In this document: positions 18,208-26,472 of the stretch, one piece after another
Position numbering within the stretch: position 1 is the stretch's first letter
Layout of the letters: every line of letters begins with the position of its first letter
Source: Kumtagia sp052180275
GTDB lineage: Bacteria; Pseudomonadota; Alphaproteobacteria; Rhizobiales; Rhizobiaceae
Reading direction: 5' to 3'
Assembly: GCF_052180275.1 (NCBI RefSeq)
Contig: NZ_CP197465.1
Coordinates: 5,890,001 to 5,954,000, forward strand
DNA: 64,000 bases
Notes under the pieces: model-generated
Seen by the model: the letters and a program-made list of their open reading frames with translations, nothing else
Database searches by the model: none
Told to the model about the DNA's origin: nothing
Program-made: the position numbers and the translations under genes

Positions 18208-18364
18208 CCCTCCTCTGTCCTGCCGGACATCTCCCCCACGAGGGGGGAGATCGCCATGGCCGCATGGCTTTCGCCAATGGCCGACGGTGTTGAAGACGCG
18301 CTGGCAACGAAGCTGCCAATCTCCCCCCTTGCGGGGGAGATGTCCGGCAGGACAGAGGGGGGTA
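18208..18364. repeat. Paired palindromic repeat inside the fds operon
   Basis: Two long arms, 18208-18255 and 18319-18364, are inverted copies around a 63-bp core. Each arm contains GTCCTGCCGGACATCTCCCCC or its complement and is itself a hairpin (CTCCCCC...GGGGGGAG). It separates fdsA from fdhD. A second copy lies at 43.6 kb and decayed copies at 2.1 and 4.1 kb. It could act as an mRNA 3'-end stabiliser for fdsA; that is inference. Confidence 0.75.
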
Positions 18365-18401
18365 ACGTGGAGTTCCCACACTTCCTGTATGGGTCGTACC
18401 C

Positions 18402-19226
18402 ATGACCCGCCCTCCCGTCACTTCCACCACCCGCATCGCCCGGCGCGCGTCCGGAACATCCGCCGCCAGCCGCATGGTGCCGGAAGAAACGCCTGTGGCG
18501 CTGTCCTATGCCGGCACGACGCATGCCGTGATGATGGCGTCGCCCGCCGACTTCGACGATTTCGCCCTCGGCTTCTCGCTGACGGAAGGCATCATCTCCA
18601 AACCGAAAGAGATCGAATCCATCGAGGTCGAAGATCTCGGCGCCGGCGTCGATATCCAGATCCGGCTGAAGGACACCGCCAACACCCGCTTCCAGGCGCG
18701 CCGCCGCCGCCTTGCCGGCCCGGTCGGCTGCGGGCTCTGCGGCATCGAATCGATCGATGAAGCCATGCGGTCGGCCGACCACGTCGACAAGTCGCCGCTC
18801 ACGCTTCTGCCGGACGACATCGTCGGCTCGGTAAAATTGCTGTCGAAAGTCCAGCCGCTGCATGCCGAGACCGGCGCGGTTCACGCCGCCGGTTTTTACA
18901 TCCCCGGAAAAGGCATCGTCGCCGCGCGCGAGGATGTCGGCCGCCACAACGCGCTCGATAAACTCGCCGGCGCGCTGGCGAAGGCCGGCGTCAATGGAGC
19001 AGCCGGCGCCGTCGTCGTGACCTCCCGCGTCTCCGTCGAGATGGTGCAGAAGACCGCTTCCATCGGCGCTTCCTTCATCATCGCCGTTTCCGCCCCCACC
19101 GCGCTCGCCATCCGCACGGCGGAAGAGGCCGGCATGACCTTGGTCGCGCTGGTTCGCGGCGAGGACTTCGATATCTTCACACACCCCGGACGGGTTTCAG
19201 CCGGAGCCGCTAGACATGTCGCATGA
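18402..19226 (+). CDS. fdhD: FdhD/FdsC sulfurtransferase for formate dehydrogenase maturation
   Basis: The 274-residue protein carries the FdhD Cys motif GCGLCG near residue 110 and the conserved block REDVGRHNALDKLAG. FdhD (FdsC in fds operons) transfers sulfur to the molybdenum cofactor and chaperones it into the catalytic subunit, here FdsA. Other family blocks are DFDDFALGFSLTEGI and VVVTSRVSVEMVQK. The start codon has only a weak site. Its end overlaps fdsD by 11 bp. Confidence 0.93.
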   Translation: MTRPPVTSTTRIARRASGTSAASRMVPEETPVALSYAGTTHAVMMASPADFDDFALGFSLTEGIISKPKEIESIEVEDLGAGVDIQIRLKDTANTRFQARRRRLAGPVGCGLCGIESIDEAMRSADHVDKSPLTLLPDDIVGSVKLLSKVQPLHAETGAVHAAGFYIPGKGIVAAREDVGRHNALDKLAGALAKAGVNGAAGAVVVTSRVSVEMVQKTASIGASFIIAVSAPTALAIRTAEEAGMTLVALVRGEDFDIFTHPGRVSAGAARHVA

Positions 19227-19479
19227 CGAAACCCATACGACCACGGGCATCGAGAGAATCGTGCGCATGGCCAACCAGATCGGAACGTTCTTCCTGTCCA
19301 AACCGCATGACGAAGGCGTCGCCGGCACGGCCGAGCACATCAACAAATTCTGGGAACCGCGCATGCGGCGTCATTTCTTCGAAGTGTACGACGCCGGCGG
19401 AGAGGGCCTGCTGCCGATCGTCAAGGAAGCCGCCGCGAAGATCCGGCGTCCGGCGCCTGCGGAGAAACCGGCGGCATAG
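19216..19479 (+). CDS. fdsD: Formate dehydrogenase delta subunit
   Basis: This 87-residue small subunit has the FdsD pattern RMANQIGTFF and HINKFWEPRMRRHFFEVYD. FdsD is an accessory subunit needed for a fully active or stable Fds complex. CGGAG lies 9 nt before the ATG, which overlaps the fdhD 3' end. It closes the fdsGBA-fdhD-fdsD operon. Confidence 0.9.
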   Translation: MSHDETHTTTGIERIVRMANQIGTFFLSKPHDEGVAGTAEHINKFWEPRMRRHFFEVYDAGGEGLLPIVKEAAAKIRRPAPAEKPAA

Positions 19480-19545
19480 GCGACCGCCTGCCGGCACGGC
19501 AGTCCATCCGGATTGAACAACAACTCACTCGTCGATTTCACCGAA

Positions 19546-19558
19546 CTGGTCCGACCAG
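19546..19558. promoter_or_regulatory. Isolated FadR/GntR-type operator copy
   Basis: CTGGTCCGACCAG is a 6+1+6 palindrome with the TGGTNNNACCA core of FadR-subfamily GntR operators. It is identical in its core to the site at 21462-21478. No gene starts nearby: fdsD ends upstream and the next gene points towards it. The rest of 19480-19754 holds no gene that I can support. Confidence 0.5.
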
Positions 19559-19754
19559 ATTACCTTTCCGTGTGTCGATCAGGTGTAGCGTGGCGTGAAG
19601 CGATTGGAAGCCGATTCAACACGGAAGCGGTCAAATGATGGCCGCGCGGCGGGTCTGGAAGCGGTTTTGTGAAGCGAATCGCCGCCTCGAAGCGGCGCAT
19701 TCACCATAAGACATTGAGAAGAAGAGATATTACGGTCTTCACGCGCTCCCGCGC

Positions 19755-20321
19755 CTAGCCCCGCATAGGCTGCAACGCCTCGGCCCAGCGATGCAGTTCG
19801 TCGAGCATCGTCTTGGCTCCCGATGCGATCTGTTCGCTCGGGCGGAACACGCCGTCCTCGCCGACATACTGATTAACCATCTGAATCGGCACGCCTTCCG
19901 GGATCGGCATGACCTTCAAGGTGGTCAACAGAAGCTTCTCGGACTGCGCCGCCCGCAGCCCACCGGAGACCCCGCCATAGCTCACAAGCCCGGCCGGCTT
20001 GTAGGCCCATTCCTTGGACAGGTAGGTCACCGCGTTTACCAGGGCCGGCGGTGCGAAATAATTGTATTCCGGCGTCACGAAAACGAACGCATCGGCACCA
20101 GCCACGCTCTCCGCCCAGCGTTTCGTATGGGCATGCTCGTATTGCTGCAGGCGCGGATGCTTGGGCTCGTCGTAGACCGGAAGCTCGAAGTCGGCGAGAT
20201 CGACCAGAACGGCGTCGAACTTACTGTTTTCCTTGGCAAATTCGTGAAACCAGGTCGCGACTTTCGGACCGATGCGGCCCGGCCGCGTGCTGCCGATGAC
20301 GATGTTGAGCCTGAGCGCCAA
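19755..20321 (-). CDS. NADPH-dependent FMN reductase family protein
   Basis: The 188-residue flavodoxin-like protein starts at a TTG (ALRLNIVIGSTRPGRIGPK) with GGAG 7 nt upstream. The frame continues 26 codons further, but those residues are not family-like. The FMN phosphate loop GSTRPGRIG and the flavin block TPEYNYFAPPALVNAVTYL are clear, as is SYGGVSGGLRAAQ. Such enzymes reduce FMN or quinones with NAD(P)H. It is apparently monocistronic. Confidence 0.85.
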   Translation of the reverse strand: MALRLNIVIGSTRPGRIGPKVATWFHEFAKENSKFDAVLVDLADFELPVYDEPKHPRLQQYEHAHTKRWAESVAGADAFVFVTPEYNYFAPPALVNAVTYLSKEWAYKPAGLVSYGGVSGGLRAAQSEKLLLTTLKVMPIPEGVPIQMVNQYVGEDGVFRPSEQIASGAKTMLDELHRWAEALQPMRG

Positions 20322-20563
20322 GGTGAAACTCCATCCGCGAGGAAATGATCGCCCCGCAGATAGGACGTCGAAGCCCGCCCGGGCAAGACGGCACCTCAAG
20401 GTGCGTCGGTTACGCTATGTTCACCGGGCGAGACCACCGGTCGCAGGAGTGTCGCAACGCGGCAACGCCCGTCCTCATCTTGAGGTGCGAGCCCGCAAAC
20501 CTTTGCAAATTCACAATAAACTTATGCGGGCAAGCCTCGAAAGACGCACGCCGCGGACATTTT

Positions 20564-21418
20564 CTACTTCTTGCCGGCCTTCTTCCAATGGTCGCGGATG
20601 TGGACGAAACCTTCCTTGTAGACGGCTTGCGGCGTCTCGGCGAAATCCCGCCAAACCTTTGTCGCCGCTGCCAGATCCTTGAGCCCGCGCCCGAACGCCT
20701 CGATCGTCAGCCAGCCGTCATAGCCGCTGTCGCGGATCGCCGAAAACGTCTTCTTCCACGGGATGTTGCCGCGCCCCGGCACGCCACGGTCGTTTTCCGA
20801 GATATGAACATGCACGATATGCCGCAGGCTCTTCGTGAAGGCGCCGATCGGGTCCTGCTCCTCGATGTTGCAATGGAACGTGTCGTACATCGCCTTGACG
20901 TGCGGATGGTCGACCTCGTCGAGATGTGCGCAGAGATCGTCCATCGTGTTGAAAAGATAGCATTCGAAGCGGTTCAGCGCCTCTAGTCCCACCGTGACGT
21001 TCCTGGTCGCGGCGTAGTCGCCGATGGCACGCTGCGACGACACCGAGCGCTTCTTCTCCGCCCTCGTCGGTCCCACGCCGGAGAAATGCCCGAGCGTCGA
21101 ATGCATCGGCCCCGAGATCTTGTCCGCCCCCAGCGCATGGGCGCAGTCGATCGCCCATTTCATGTATTTGATGCCGGCCTTGCGCGCCGCCGCGTCGCCG
21201 ATCAGGTTCAGCGCAGGGTCGCCCATGGCGGTCACCGAGGTGCGTTCCAGGCCGATCCTGTCCAGCAGGTCGCCGAGGCGCTTGTAATCGTCCGGCGTGC
21301 CCTCGAAGATCGGGATCTCGACGCCGTCATAGCCGGTCGCCTTGATATCCCTCAATAATTTCTCGTGTTTTCCCGTGACGTTGCTCGTCCAAAGGAACAT
21401 GCAGAAGCCGATTTTCAT
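20564..21418 (-). CDS. Sugar isomerase/epimerase, ketose 3-epimerase-like TIM barrel
   Basis: The 284-residue AP-endonuclease-2 fold protein resembles D-tagatose/D-psicose 3-epimerases. The four expected metal ligands fall in GLEALNRFECYLFN (Glu), MYDTFHCNIEE (Asp), HVHISENDRGVPG (His) and LTIEAFG (Glu). The ALNRFECYLFNT block is characteristic of this branch. GGGGAGGACACC precedes the ATG. A perfect FadR-type operator lies 44 bp upstream, so sugar-acid or ketose control through a GntR protein is plausible. The exact substrate is unknown. Confidence 0.85.
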   Translation of the reverse strand: MKIGFCMFLWTSNVTGKHEKLLRDIKATGYDGVEIPIFEGTPDDYKRLGDLLDRIGLERTSVTAMGDPALNLIGDAAARKAGIKYMKWAIDCAHALGADKISGPMHSTLGHFSGVGPTRAEKKRSVSSQRAIGDYAATRNVTVGLEALNRFECYLFNTMDDLCAHLDEVDHPHVKAMYDTFHCNIEEQDPIGAFTKSLRHIVHVHISENDRGVPGRGNIPWKKTFSAIRDSGYDGWLTIEAFGRGLKDLAAATKVWRDFAETPQAVYKEGFVHIRDHWKKAGKK

Positions 21419-21461
21419 GGTGTCCTCCCCTCATAATTTGGGGCGGAGCCTAACGTGAAAA

Positions 21462-21478
21462 ATCTGGTCCGACCAGAT
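21462..21478. promoter_or_regulatory. FadR/GntR-type operator upstream of the epimerase gene
   Basis: ATCTGGTC-C-GACCAGAT is a perfect 17-bp palindrome with the TGGTNNNACCA core of FadR-subfamily GntR regulators. It lies 44-60 bp before the epimerase start, in the promoter region. No GntR gene is in the window. Confidence 0.65.
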
Positions 21479-21542
21479 GCCAACGGTGTGAAATACAGGC
21501 GTTTTTGCAGCGCGATCCAGCCTCCGACTGCCGCAGGAGGAC

Positions 21543-21568
21543 GCGGCCGGCGCCTTGGCGCCGGCCGC
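21543..21568 (-). terminator. Strong GC hairpin after the first RTX gene
   Basis: GCGGCCGGCGCC (21543-21554) pairs perfectly with GGCGCCGGCCGC (21557-21568), 10 bp beyond the RTX stop codon. No T-run follows on the minus strand, but the equivalent hairpin of the paralogue has one. Confidence 0.5.
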
Positions 21569-21578
21569 AATCGACTGC

Positions 21579-23543
21579 TCAGTAGACAAGGAAACTGGCG
21601 TTGGTCAGCGCCAGATTTGCCGTCAGGGACGCGAACTGAACTGCATCCGCGGCGCCGGTCCCATCGCTGTCGTAGTAGAGATAACCGGTATCCGTCTCGT
21701 AGATGATGTGGTCGTTGGCATCCTGCGCGGCCCCGGTCGTATTTGCCCGGAAAAAGCCGGCGGCCAGTGCTCCCGTCGTCGTCAGCGCGGTGAAGATCGC
21801 ATTCTCCAGGCGGATTTGATCCTCACCTACGACGAAGCCGGAGACCGTATCGACATTCGACACGGAATCGAGCGCCGTATTGAACTGGAACCGATCCGTG
21901 CCGGTACCACCATTCAGCGTGTCGTTGCCGAGCCCGCCGTAGAGATAGTCGACCCCATCCTCGCCCTGCAGACTGTCGTTGCCGCTGCCGCCCTGAAGGA
22001 TGTCGCTGTCGGCGCCGCCGTAGAGATAGTCGTTGCCGTTTCCGCCGAGCAGTTCGTCATTGCCGGACTCACCCTGCAGATTGTCGTTGCCCGTGCCGCC
22101 GTCCAGCGTGTCGTTGCCCTCCTCGCCATACAGCGTGTCGTTGCCGTCCTGGCCGTAGAGACTGTCGTCGCTGAAATCGACGGTCGAATTCCCGTCGCCG
22201 CCGTAGAGGACATCATTGCCTTCCCCGCCGATGAGGGTGTCGACCTCGACGCCGCCATACAAGTAATCGGCACCTTCGCCGCCGTTCAGCTTGTCGTTGC
22301 CGACCTCGCCTCGGAGGCTGTCCGAACCCCCGGCTCCGGCGAGCTGGTCATTACCGGCGTTGCCGAAGATCGTGTCACTCCCGTCGCCGCCGTAGATCGT
22401 GTCGGCGCCGGCGCCGGCCCGATAGAGCATCTGCTCGATGTTGACCGCCGTGCTGCCGTCATTGCCGGCCGCGCCGTTGAGCTTGAAAACCTGTGCCGCG
22501 GATGTGGCGCTGCGGTCGAGTTCCAGATAGTCGAAGCCCGTGCCGCCGTCGATCGTCTTCTTGTTGATCGTGCCGTAGATGCGGTCGTCGCCGTCGCCGC
22601 CGTTCATCACATCGACGCCGGTGTCGCCGTAGAGATAATCATTGCCGGTTCCACCCAGCATGTTGTCGTTGCCGGATTCGCCGTACACATTGTCGTCGCC
22701 GCCGCCGCCGTCGAGGATGTCGTTGCCCTCTTCACCGTAGAGCGTATCGTTGCCCTCGCCGCCATAAAGCCGATCGTCGCCGGTCTCGACCGTCGAGTTG
22801 CCGAGGCCCCCGTACAGAAGGTCGTTGCCGTCCTGGCCGAACAGTTTGTCGGCGCCAGCGCCGCCGTAGAGATAGTCGTTGCTGCCGCCACCGTAACCGG
22901 TGTCGGTGCCGTCCCCGCCCTGGATGTTGTCGGCGCCCTCGTAGCCTTTCAGGGTGTCGTTGCCGCCATTGCCATAGAGGACGTCGTCGCCCGCGGCGCC
23001 GGAAATGTCGTCGGCACCGCCTCCAGCACGGTAGATCAGCCGCTCGACGTCGACGCTGCTGCTGCCGTCGCTGCCGGCCCCGCCGTTCAGGGCAAACACA
23101 TGGCCGGTCACGCTCGTCGTGCGGTCGAAATCGAGCGTGTCGAAACCGCTGCCGCCGTTGATCGTCTTCTTGCCGAGCCCCGCGTAGAAATTGTCGTCTC
23201 CGGTACCGCCGGTCAGGATGTCCGTACCGATGCCGGAATAGAGGTTGTCGGAGCCGACGCCACCGTTCAGTTTGTCGTTGCCGTCCTCGCCATAGAGCGT
23301 GTCGTCGCCGTCGCCGCCGGCGAGGGAATCGTTTCCTTCCTCGCCATAGAGAACATCGTTGCCGTCACCGCCACTTATCGTATCGTTGCTCGGCTCGATG
23401 GTGGTGTTTCCATATCCGCCATAGATGATGTCGTCGCCGTCGCCGCCGTAAAGCTTGTCGGCGCCGCCGCGTCCATAGATGTAGTCGCCTATCGGCGAGC
23501 CAACGATGGTGTTAGGATCGTCATTTCCGTTAAAGGTCGGCAT
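21579..23543 (-). CDS. RTX calcium-binding repeat protein, copy 1
   Basis: The 654-residue protein is made almost entirely of GGxGxDxLYG-type RTX nonapeptides, which fold into Ca2+-bound beta-rolls outside the cell. There is no Sec signal. The C-terminus (FQFNTALDSVSNVDTVSGF, then a tail ending NASFLVY) resembles type I secretion substrates. Two non-RTX modules interrupt the repeats, each running from an IDGGTGFDYLELDRS-like stretch to an NIEQMLYRAGAGAD-like stretch. No catalytic domain is visible. It is a full-length paralogue of the gene at 24226-26187. No type I exporter genes lie nearby. GAGGAG precedes the ATG. Confidence 0.9.
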   Translation of the reverse strand: MPTFNGNDDPNTIVGSPIGDYIYGRGGADKLYGGDGDDIIYGGYGNTTIEPSNDTISGGDGNDVLYGEEGNDSLAGGDGDDTLYGEDGNDKLNGGVGSDNLYSGIGTDILTGGTGDDNFYAGLGKKTINGGSGFDTLDFDRTTSVTGHVFALNGGAGSDGSSSVDVERLIYRAGGGADDISGAAGDDVLYGNGGNDTLKGYEGADNIQGGDGTDTGYGGGSNDYLYGGAGADKLFGQDGNDLLYGGLGNSTVETGDDRLYGGEGNDTLYGEEGNDILDGGGGDDNVYGESGNDNMLGGTGNDYLYGDTGVDVMNGGDGDDRIYGTINKKTIDGGTGFDYLELDRSATSAAQVFKLNGAAGNDGSTAVNIEQMLYRAGAGADTIYGGDGSDTIFGNAGNDQLAGAGGSDSLRGEVGNDKLNGGEGADYLYGGVEVDTLIGGEGNDVLYGGDGNSTVDFSDDSLYGQDGNDTLYGEEGNDTLDGGTGNDNLQGESGNDELLGGNGNDYLYGGADSDILQGGSGNDSLQGEDGVDYLYGGLGNDTLNGGTGTDRFQFNTALDSVSNVDTVSGFVVGEDQIRLENAIFTALTTTGALAAGFFRANTTGAAQDANDHIIYETDTGYLYYDSDGTGAADAVQFASLTANLALTNASFLVY

Positions 23544-24143
23544 TCTTCGTCTCCTCGGTTGTGCCGGCGCGGATATGCGCCTGCTTCAACGCGACACGTG
23601 ACGCCGAGCCCCCCGCCAGGAGCGAAATGCATGCCAATCGCAGGAAAACGCCCGCCTGTTTGAGCGGACGCTGAGACGAATGAGGCTGACTAGAATCCAA
23701 CCATGTTCGTTCACCCGGACGATAGACGCACAAGCCCTGTCGGCGACGTTGTCGCACTTTCAGAGCCCAGGCCGGATGAACTGCCTCTTTCGAGGCCCAC
23801 GTACTTCTGAGCTGGCGTTTTATTGCCGAAAGTTATGACGGGAACAAGGCACAGTCGCTTCGAATATCTACCCGGCCCCTGCGCTTTTCCGTCAAGCACC
23901 TAAAAAGCAAAGCTTCCTTGCGCGACAGATTATACCCAAGGGCGTCAGCTTTGATGCCAAGGCACCACCACTCCGGCCCTTTGGACTACCTATCTGCCTT
24001 ATACGGGCAGAGGAATATGCTGCCGCGATGCCCGCGCTTCTCCAGCTTGGCTTCCCCTACTCGCAGATGAAGAAGCGGCGGCCCCGAAGGGCTGGTGTGC
24101 GGCTGAAGGCAGCCACCAGGGCCGTAGACATCAGGACCTCATC
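23544..24143. other. Intergenic region between the two RTX genes, no gene seen
   Basis: These 600 bp must hold the promoter of the first RTX gene and the 3' flank of the second. I see no convincing reading frame, tRNA or repeat. Base composition is less GC-rich around 23810-23960 than in neighbouring genes. Confidence 0.5.
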
Positions 24144-24185
24144 AAAAAGAGGTGCCGGCCGCATGCGGATGCGGCCGGCGCCTCT
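24144..24185 (-). terminator. Rho-independent terminator of the second RTX gene
   Basis: On the minus strand a 17-bp stem with one mismatch (complement of 24169-24185 with 24148-24164) and a 4-nt loop is followed directly by a run of five T. It lies 40 bp after the RTX stop. Confidence 0.8.
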
Positions 24186-24225
24186 GGCTTGGCCGGTGCC
24201 CCCCCGGCACCGACCGTCGGCCTCG

Positions 24226-26187
24226 TCAGTAGATGAAGAAACTGGTGTTGCCGAGCGCCAGTCCCGAATCCAGCGTGGCGAAGTGCACCGCCAGGCCAGC
24301 GCCGCTGCCGTCCGCGTCGTAGAACAGCTTGCCGGTGTCGGTCTCGTAGATGATGCGGTCGCTGGCGTCGGCGGCAGCGCCGGTCAGGTTGGCAGCGAAA
24401 GCCGACGCGGCCAGCGTCCCGCCCGTCGTCAGCGCCGTGAAGATCGCATTTTCCAGCCTGATCTGATCCTGCGCCACGGAGAAACCGACGATGGTGTCGA
24501 CATTCGCCACCGCGTCCAGCGCCGTGTCGAAAACGAACCGGTCGACATCGGCGCCGCCATTCAGCATGTCGTTGCCGAGCCCGCCATAGAGATAATCGAT
24601 GCCGTCCTCGCCTTGCAGATTGTCGTTGCCGTTGCCGCCCCGCAAGATGTCCGTGCCGACGCCGCCGGTCATTGTGTCGTTGCCGTTGCCGCCGAGCAAC
24701 GTATCGTCGCCCGCCTCTCCGTTAAGGTTGTCGTTGCCGGTTCCGCCATCCAGCGTGTCGTTGCCCTCTTCGCCATACAGGTAATCATTGCCTTCGAGCC
24801 CGTAGAGCACGTCGTCGCTCAGTTCCGCGGTGGAGTTGCCGAAACCGCCGTACAGGACGTCGTTGCCTTCACCGCCGATCAGCGTGTCGGCGTCAGCATC
24901 GCCATAGAGATAGTCGTTGCCTTCGCCGCCATTCAGCTTGTCGATGCCCGCATCGCCGTGCAGCGTGTCGTTGCCGTCGTAGCCGGCGAGCTGGTCGTTT
25001 CCGGCATTTCCATAGATGGTGTCGATGCCCGCGCCACCGGCGATCAGGTCGGCGCCGGCGCCGGCCCTGTAGTGCATCTGCTCGATGTTGACGGCGGTGC
25101 TGCCATCGTTGCCGGCAGCACCGTTCAGTCTGAACACCTGTGCGTCCGACTGGCCCGAACGGTCGATCTCAAGATAGTCGAAACCGGTTCCGCCATCGAT
25201 GGTCTTCTTGCCGTTGGTGGCGTAGATGCTGTCGTCACCCTCGCCACCGCTGATGACGTCCACGCCGAGGTCGGAATAGATGTGGTCGTTGCCGTTGCCG
25301 CCGATCAGCGTGTCGTCTCCCGCCTCGCCATAGAGCGTGTCGTTGCCGCCACCGCCGTCGAGCCTGTCGTTTCCTTCCTCGCCATAGAGCGTATCGTCGC
25401 CCTCGCCGCCGAAAAGGCGATCGTTGCTGTTCTCCGTGGTCGTATTGCCGAAGCCGCCATAGAGCGTGTCGTTGCCGTCGTCGCCATACAGCGTATCGGC
25501 TTCAGAACCGCCATAGAGCTGGTCGCGGCTTTCGCCGCCATAGAGCTTGTCGGCGCCGGCGCCGCCCATGAGATCGTCGTCGCCGCCATAGCCGCGCAGG
25601 GTGTCGTTGCCGTCATTGCCGTAGATGACGTCGTCGCCATCGGCGCCGGAGATGGTGTCGCCGGCCGAACCCGCGCGATAGACGAGTTCCTCGATGCCGG
25701 TCGTGGTGGTGTTGTCATTGCTCGCGCCGTTGAGGGCGAAGACATGCGCGGTCGTGCTGGTCGAACGATCGAAGTCGAGCTGGTCGAAGCCGCTGCCGCC
25801 ATCGATGATCTTGCGGCCGAGCGCGGCGAAGATGCGGTCGTCGCCGCTCCCGCCGACCAGCTTGTCGGTTCCGTTGCCGCTGTACAGGTAGTCGGCGCCG
25901 CTGCCGCCGTTCAGATTGTCGTTGCCGTCCTCGCCGTACAAGCTGTCGTCGCCGTCGCCGCCGAGCAGGATGTCATTGCCTTCCTCGCCATAGAGATAGT
26001 CGTTGCCGTCGCCGCCATCCAGCGTATCGGCGCTGTTATCGACAGTACTGTTGCTGAATCCGCCATAGATGTAATCGTCGCCGTCACCACCCTTCAGATT
26101 GTCGGCGCCGCCATATCCGTATATCGAGTCGCCTATTCCTGATCCGACAATCGTGTTGTCGGAATTATTGCCCGTATAGCTCGGCAT
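24226..26187 (-). CDS. RTX calcium-binding repeat protein, copy 2
   Basis: The 653-residue protein has the same architecture as its neighbour: MPSYTGNNSDNTIVGS start, RTX nonapeptide blocks, two interrupting modules (ending GIEELVYRAGSAGD and NIEQMHYRAGAGAD), and a C-terminal tail with FDTALDAVANVDTIVGF and final NTSFFIY. It is presumably exported by a type I system encoded elsewhere and folds on binding Ca2+. The two copies probably arose by tandem duplication. AAGGAACGGG precedes the ATG. No enzymatic domain is visible. Confidence 0.9.
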   Translation of the reverse strand: MPSYTGNNSDNTIVGSGIGDSIYGYGGADNLKGGDGDDYIYGGFSNSTVDNSADTLDGGDGNDYLYGEEGNDILLGGDGDDSLYGEDGNDNLNGGSGADYLYSGNGTDKLVGGSGDDRIFAALGRKIIDGGSGFDQLDFDRSTSTTAHVFALNGASNDNTTTTGIEELVYRAGSAGDTISGADGDDVIYGNDGNDTLRGYGGDDDLMGGAGADKLYGGESRDQLYGGSEADTLYGDDGNDTLYGGFGNTTTENSNDRLFGGEGDDTLYGEEGNDRLDGGGGNDTLYGEAGDDTLIGGNGNDHIYSDLGVDVISGGEGDDSIYATNGKKTIDGGTGFDYLEIDRSGQSDAQVFRLNGAAGNDGSTAVNIEQMHYRAGAGADLIAGGAGIDTIYGNAGNDQLAGYDGNDTLHGDAGIDKLNGGEGNDYLYGDADADTLIGGEGNDVLYGGFGNSTAELSDDVLYGLEGNDYLYGEEGNDTLDGGTGNDNLNGEAGDDTLLGGNGNDTMTGGVGTDILRGGNGNDNLQGEDGIDYLYGGLGNDMLNGGADVDRFVFDTALDAVANVDTIVGFSVAQDQIRLENAIFTALTTGGTLAASAFAANLTGAAADASDRIIYETDTGKLFYDADGSGAGLAVHFATLDSGLALGNTSFFIY

Positions 26188-26472
26188 TCCCGTTCCTTCT
26201 TATTTTCCAATACAATCGCAGTTCGGATGAACCGAACCGGCGATCGAAGGAATAGGAGGGAATGCCGTCCGGCTCATGCCGCCGGCGAGGAGGCGAATGT
26301 ATCCATTCGTCTCCAGACGTTACACAGCCGTTACATTGGCTGCGCGAGGCCAGCATGGGAAATGATGGCCGGCATGCCATGCCGTCGAAAACAGAGCGGC
26401 GACGCGCGCGAGCGTTGCCGCCACATGTCCTCACAAGAGCTTAAGCCGTCGGGAGCGTGCTACGCCAGCAGG

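Noticed and set aside
21555..23663. Long open frame on the + strand (about 700 codons) antisense to the first RTX gene, rich in VVAVLAVQ-like repeats
   Set aside because: It is the mirror reading of the periodic GC-rich RTX repeats; the sense strand gives a textbook RTX protein with start, ribosome site and terminator.
23700..24140. A small gene or tRNA in the gap between the RTX genes
   Set aside because: No cloverleaf pairing, and the short frames present lack ribosome sites and recognisable sequence.
24028..26142. A similar + strand frame opposite the second RTX gene
   Set aside because: Same cause: repeat periodicity and high GC keep the antisense frame open.
21579..26187. Regularly spaced repeats resembling a CRISPR array
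   Set aside because: The spacing is 27 bp, matching RTX nonapeptide codons, with no constant repeat/variable spacer pattern.
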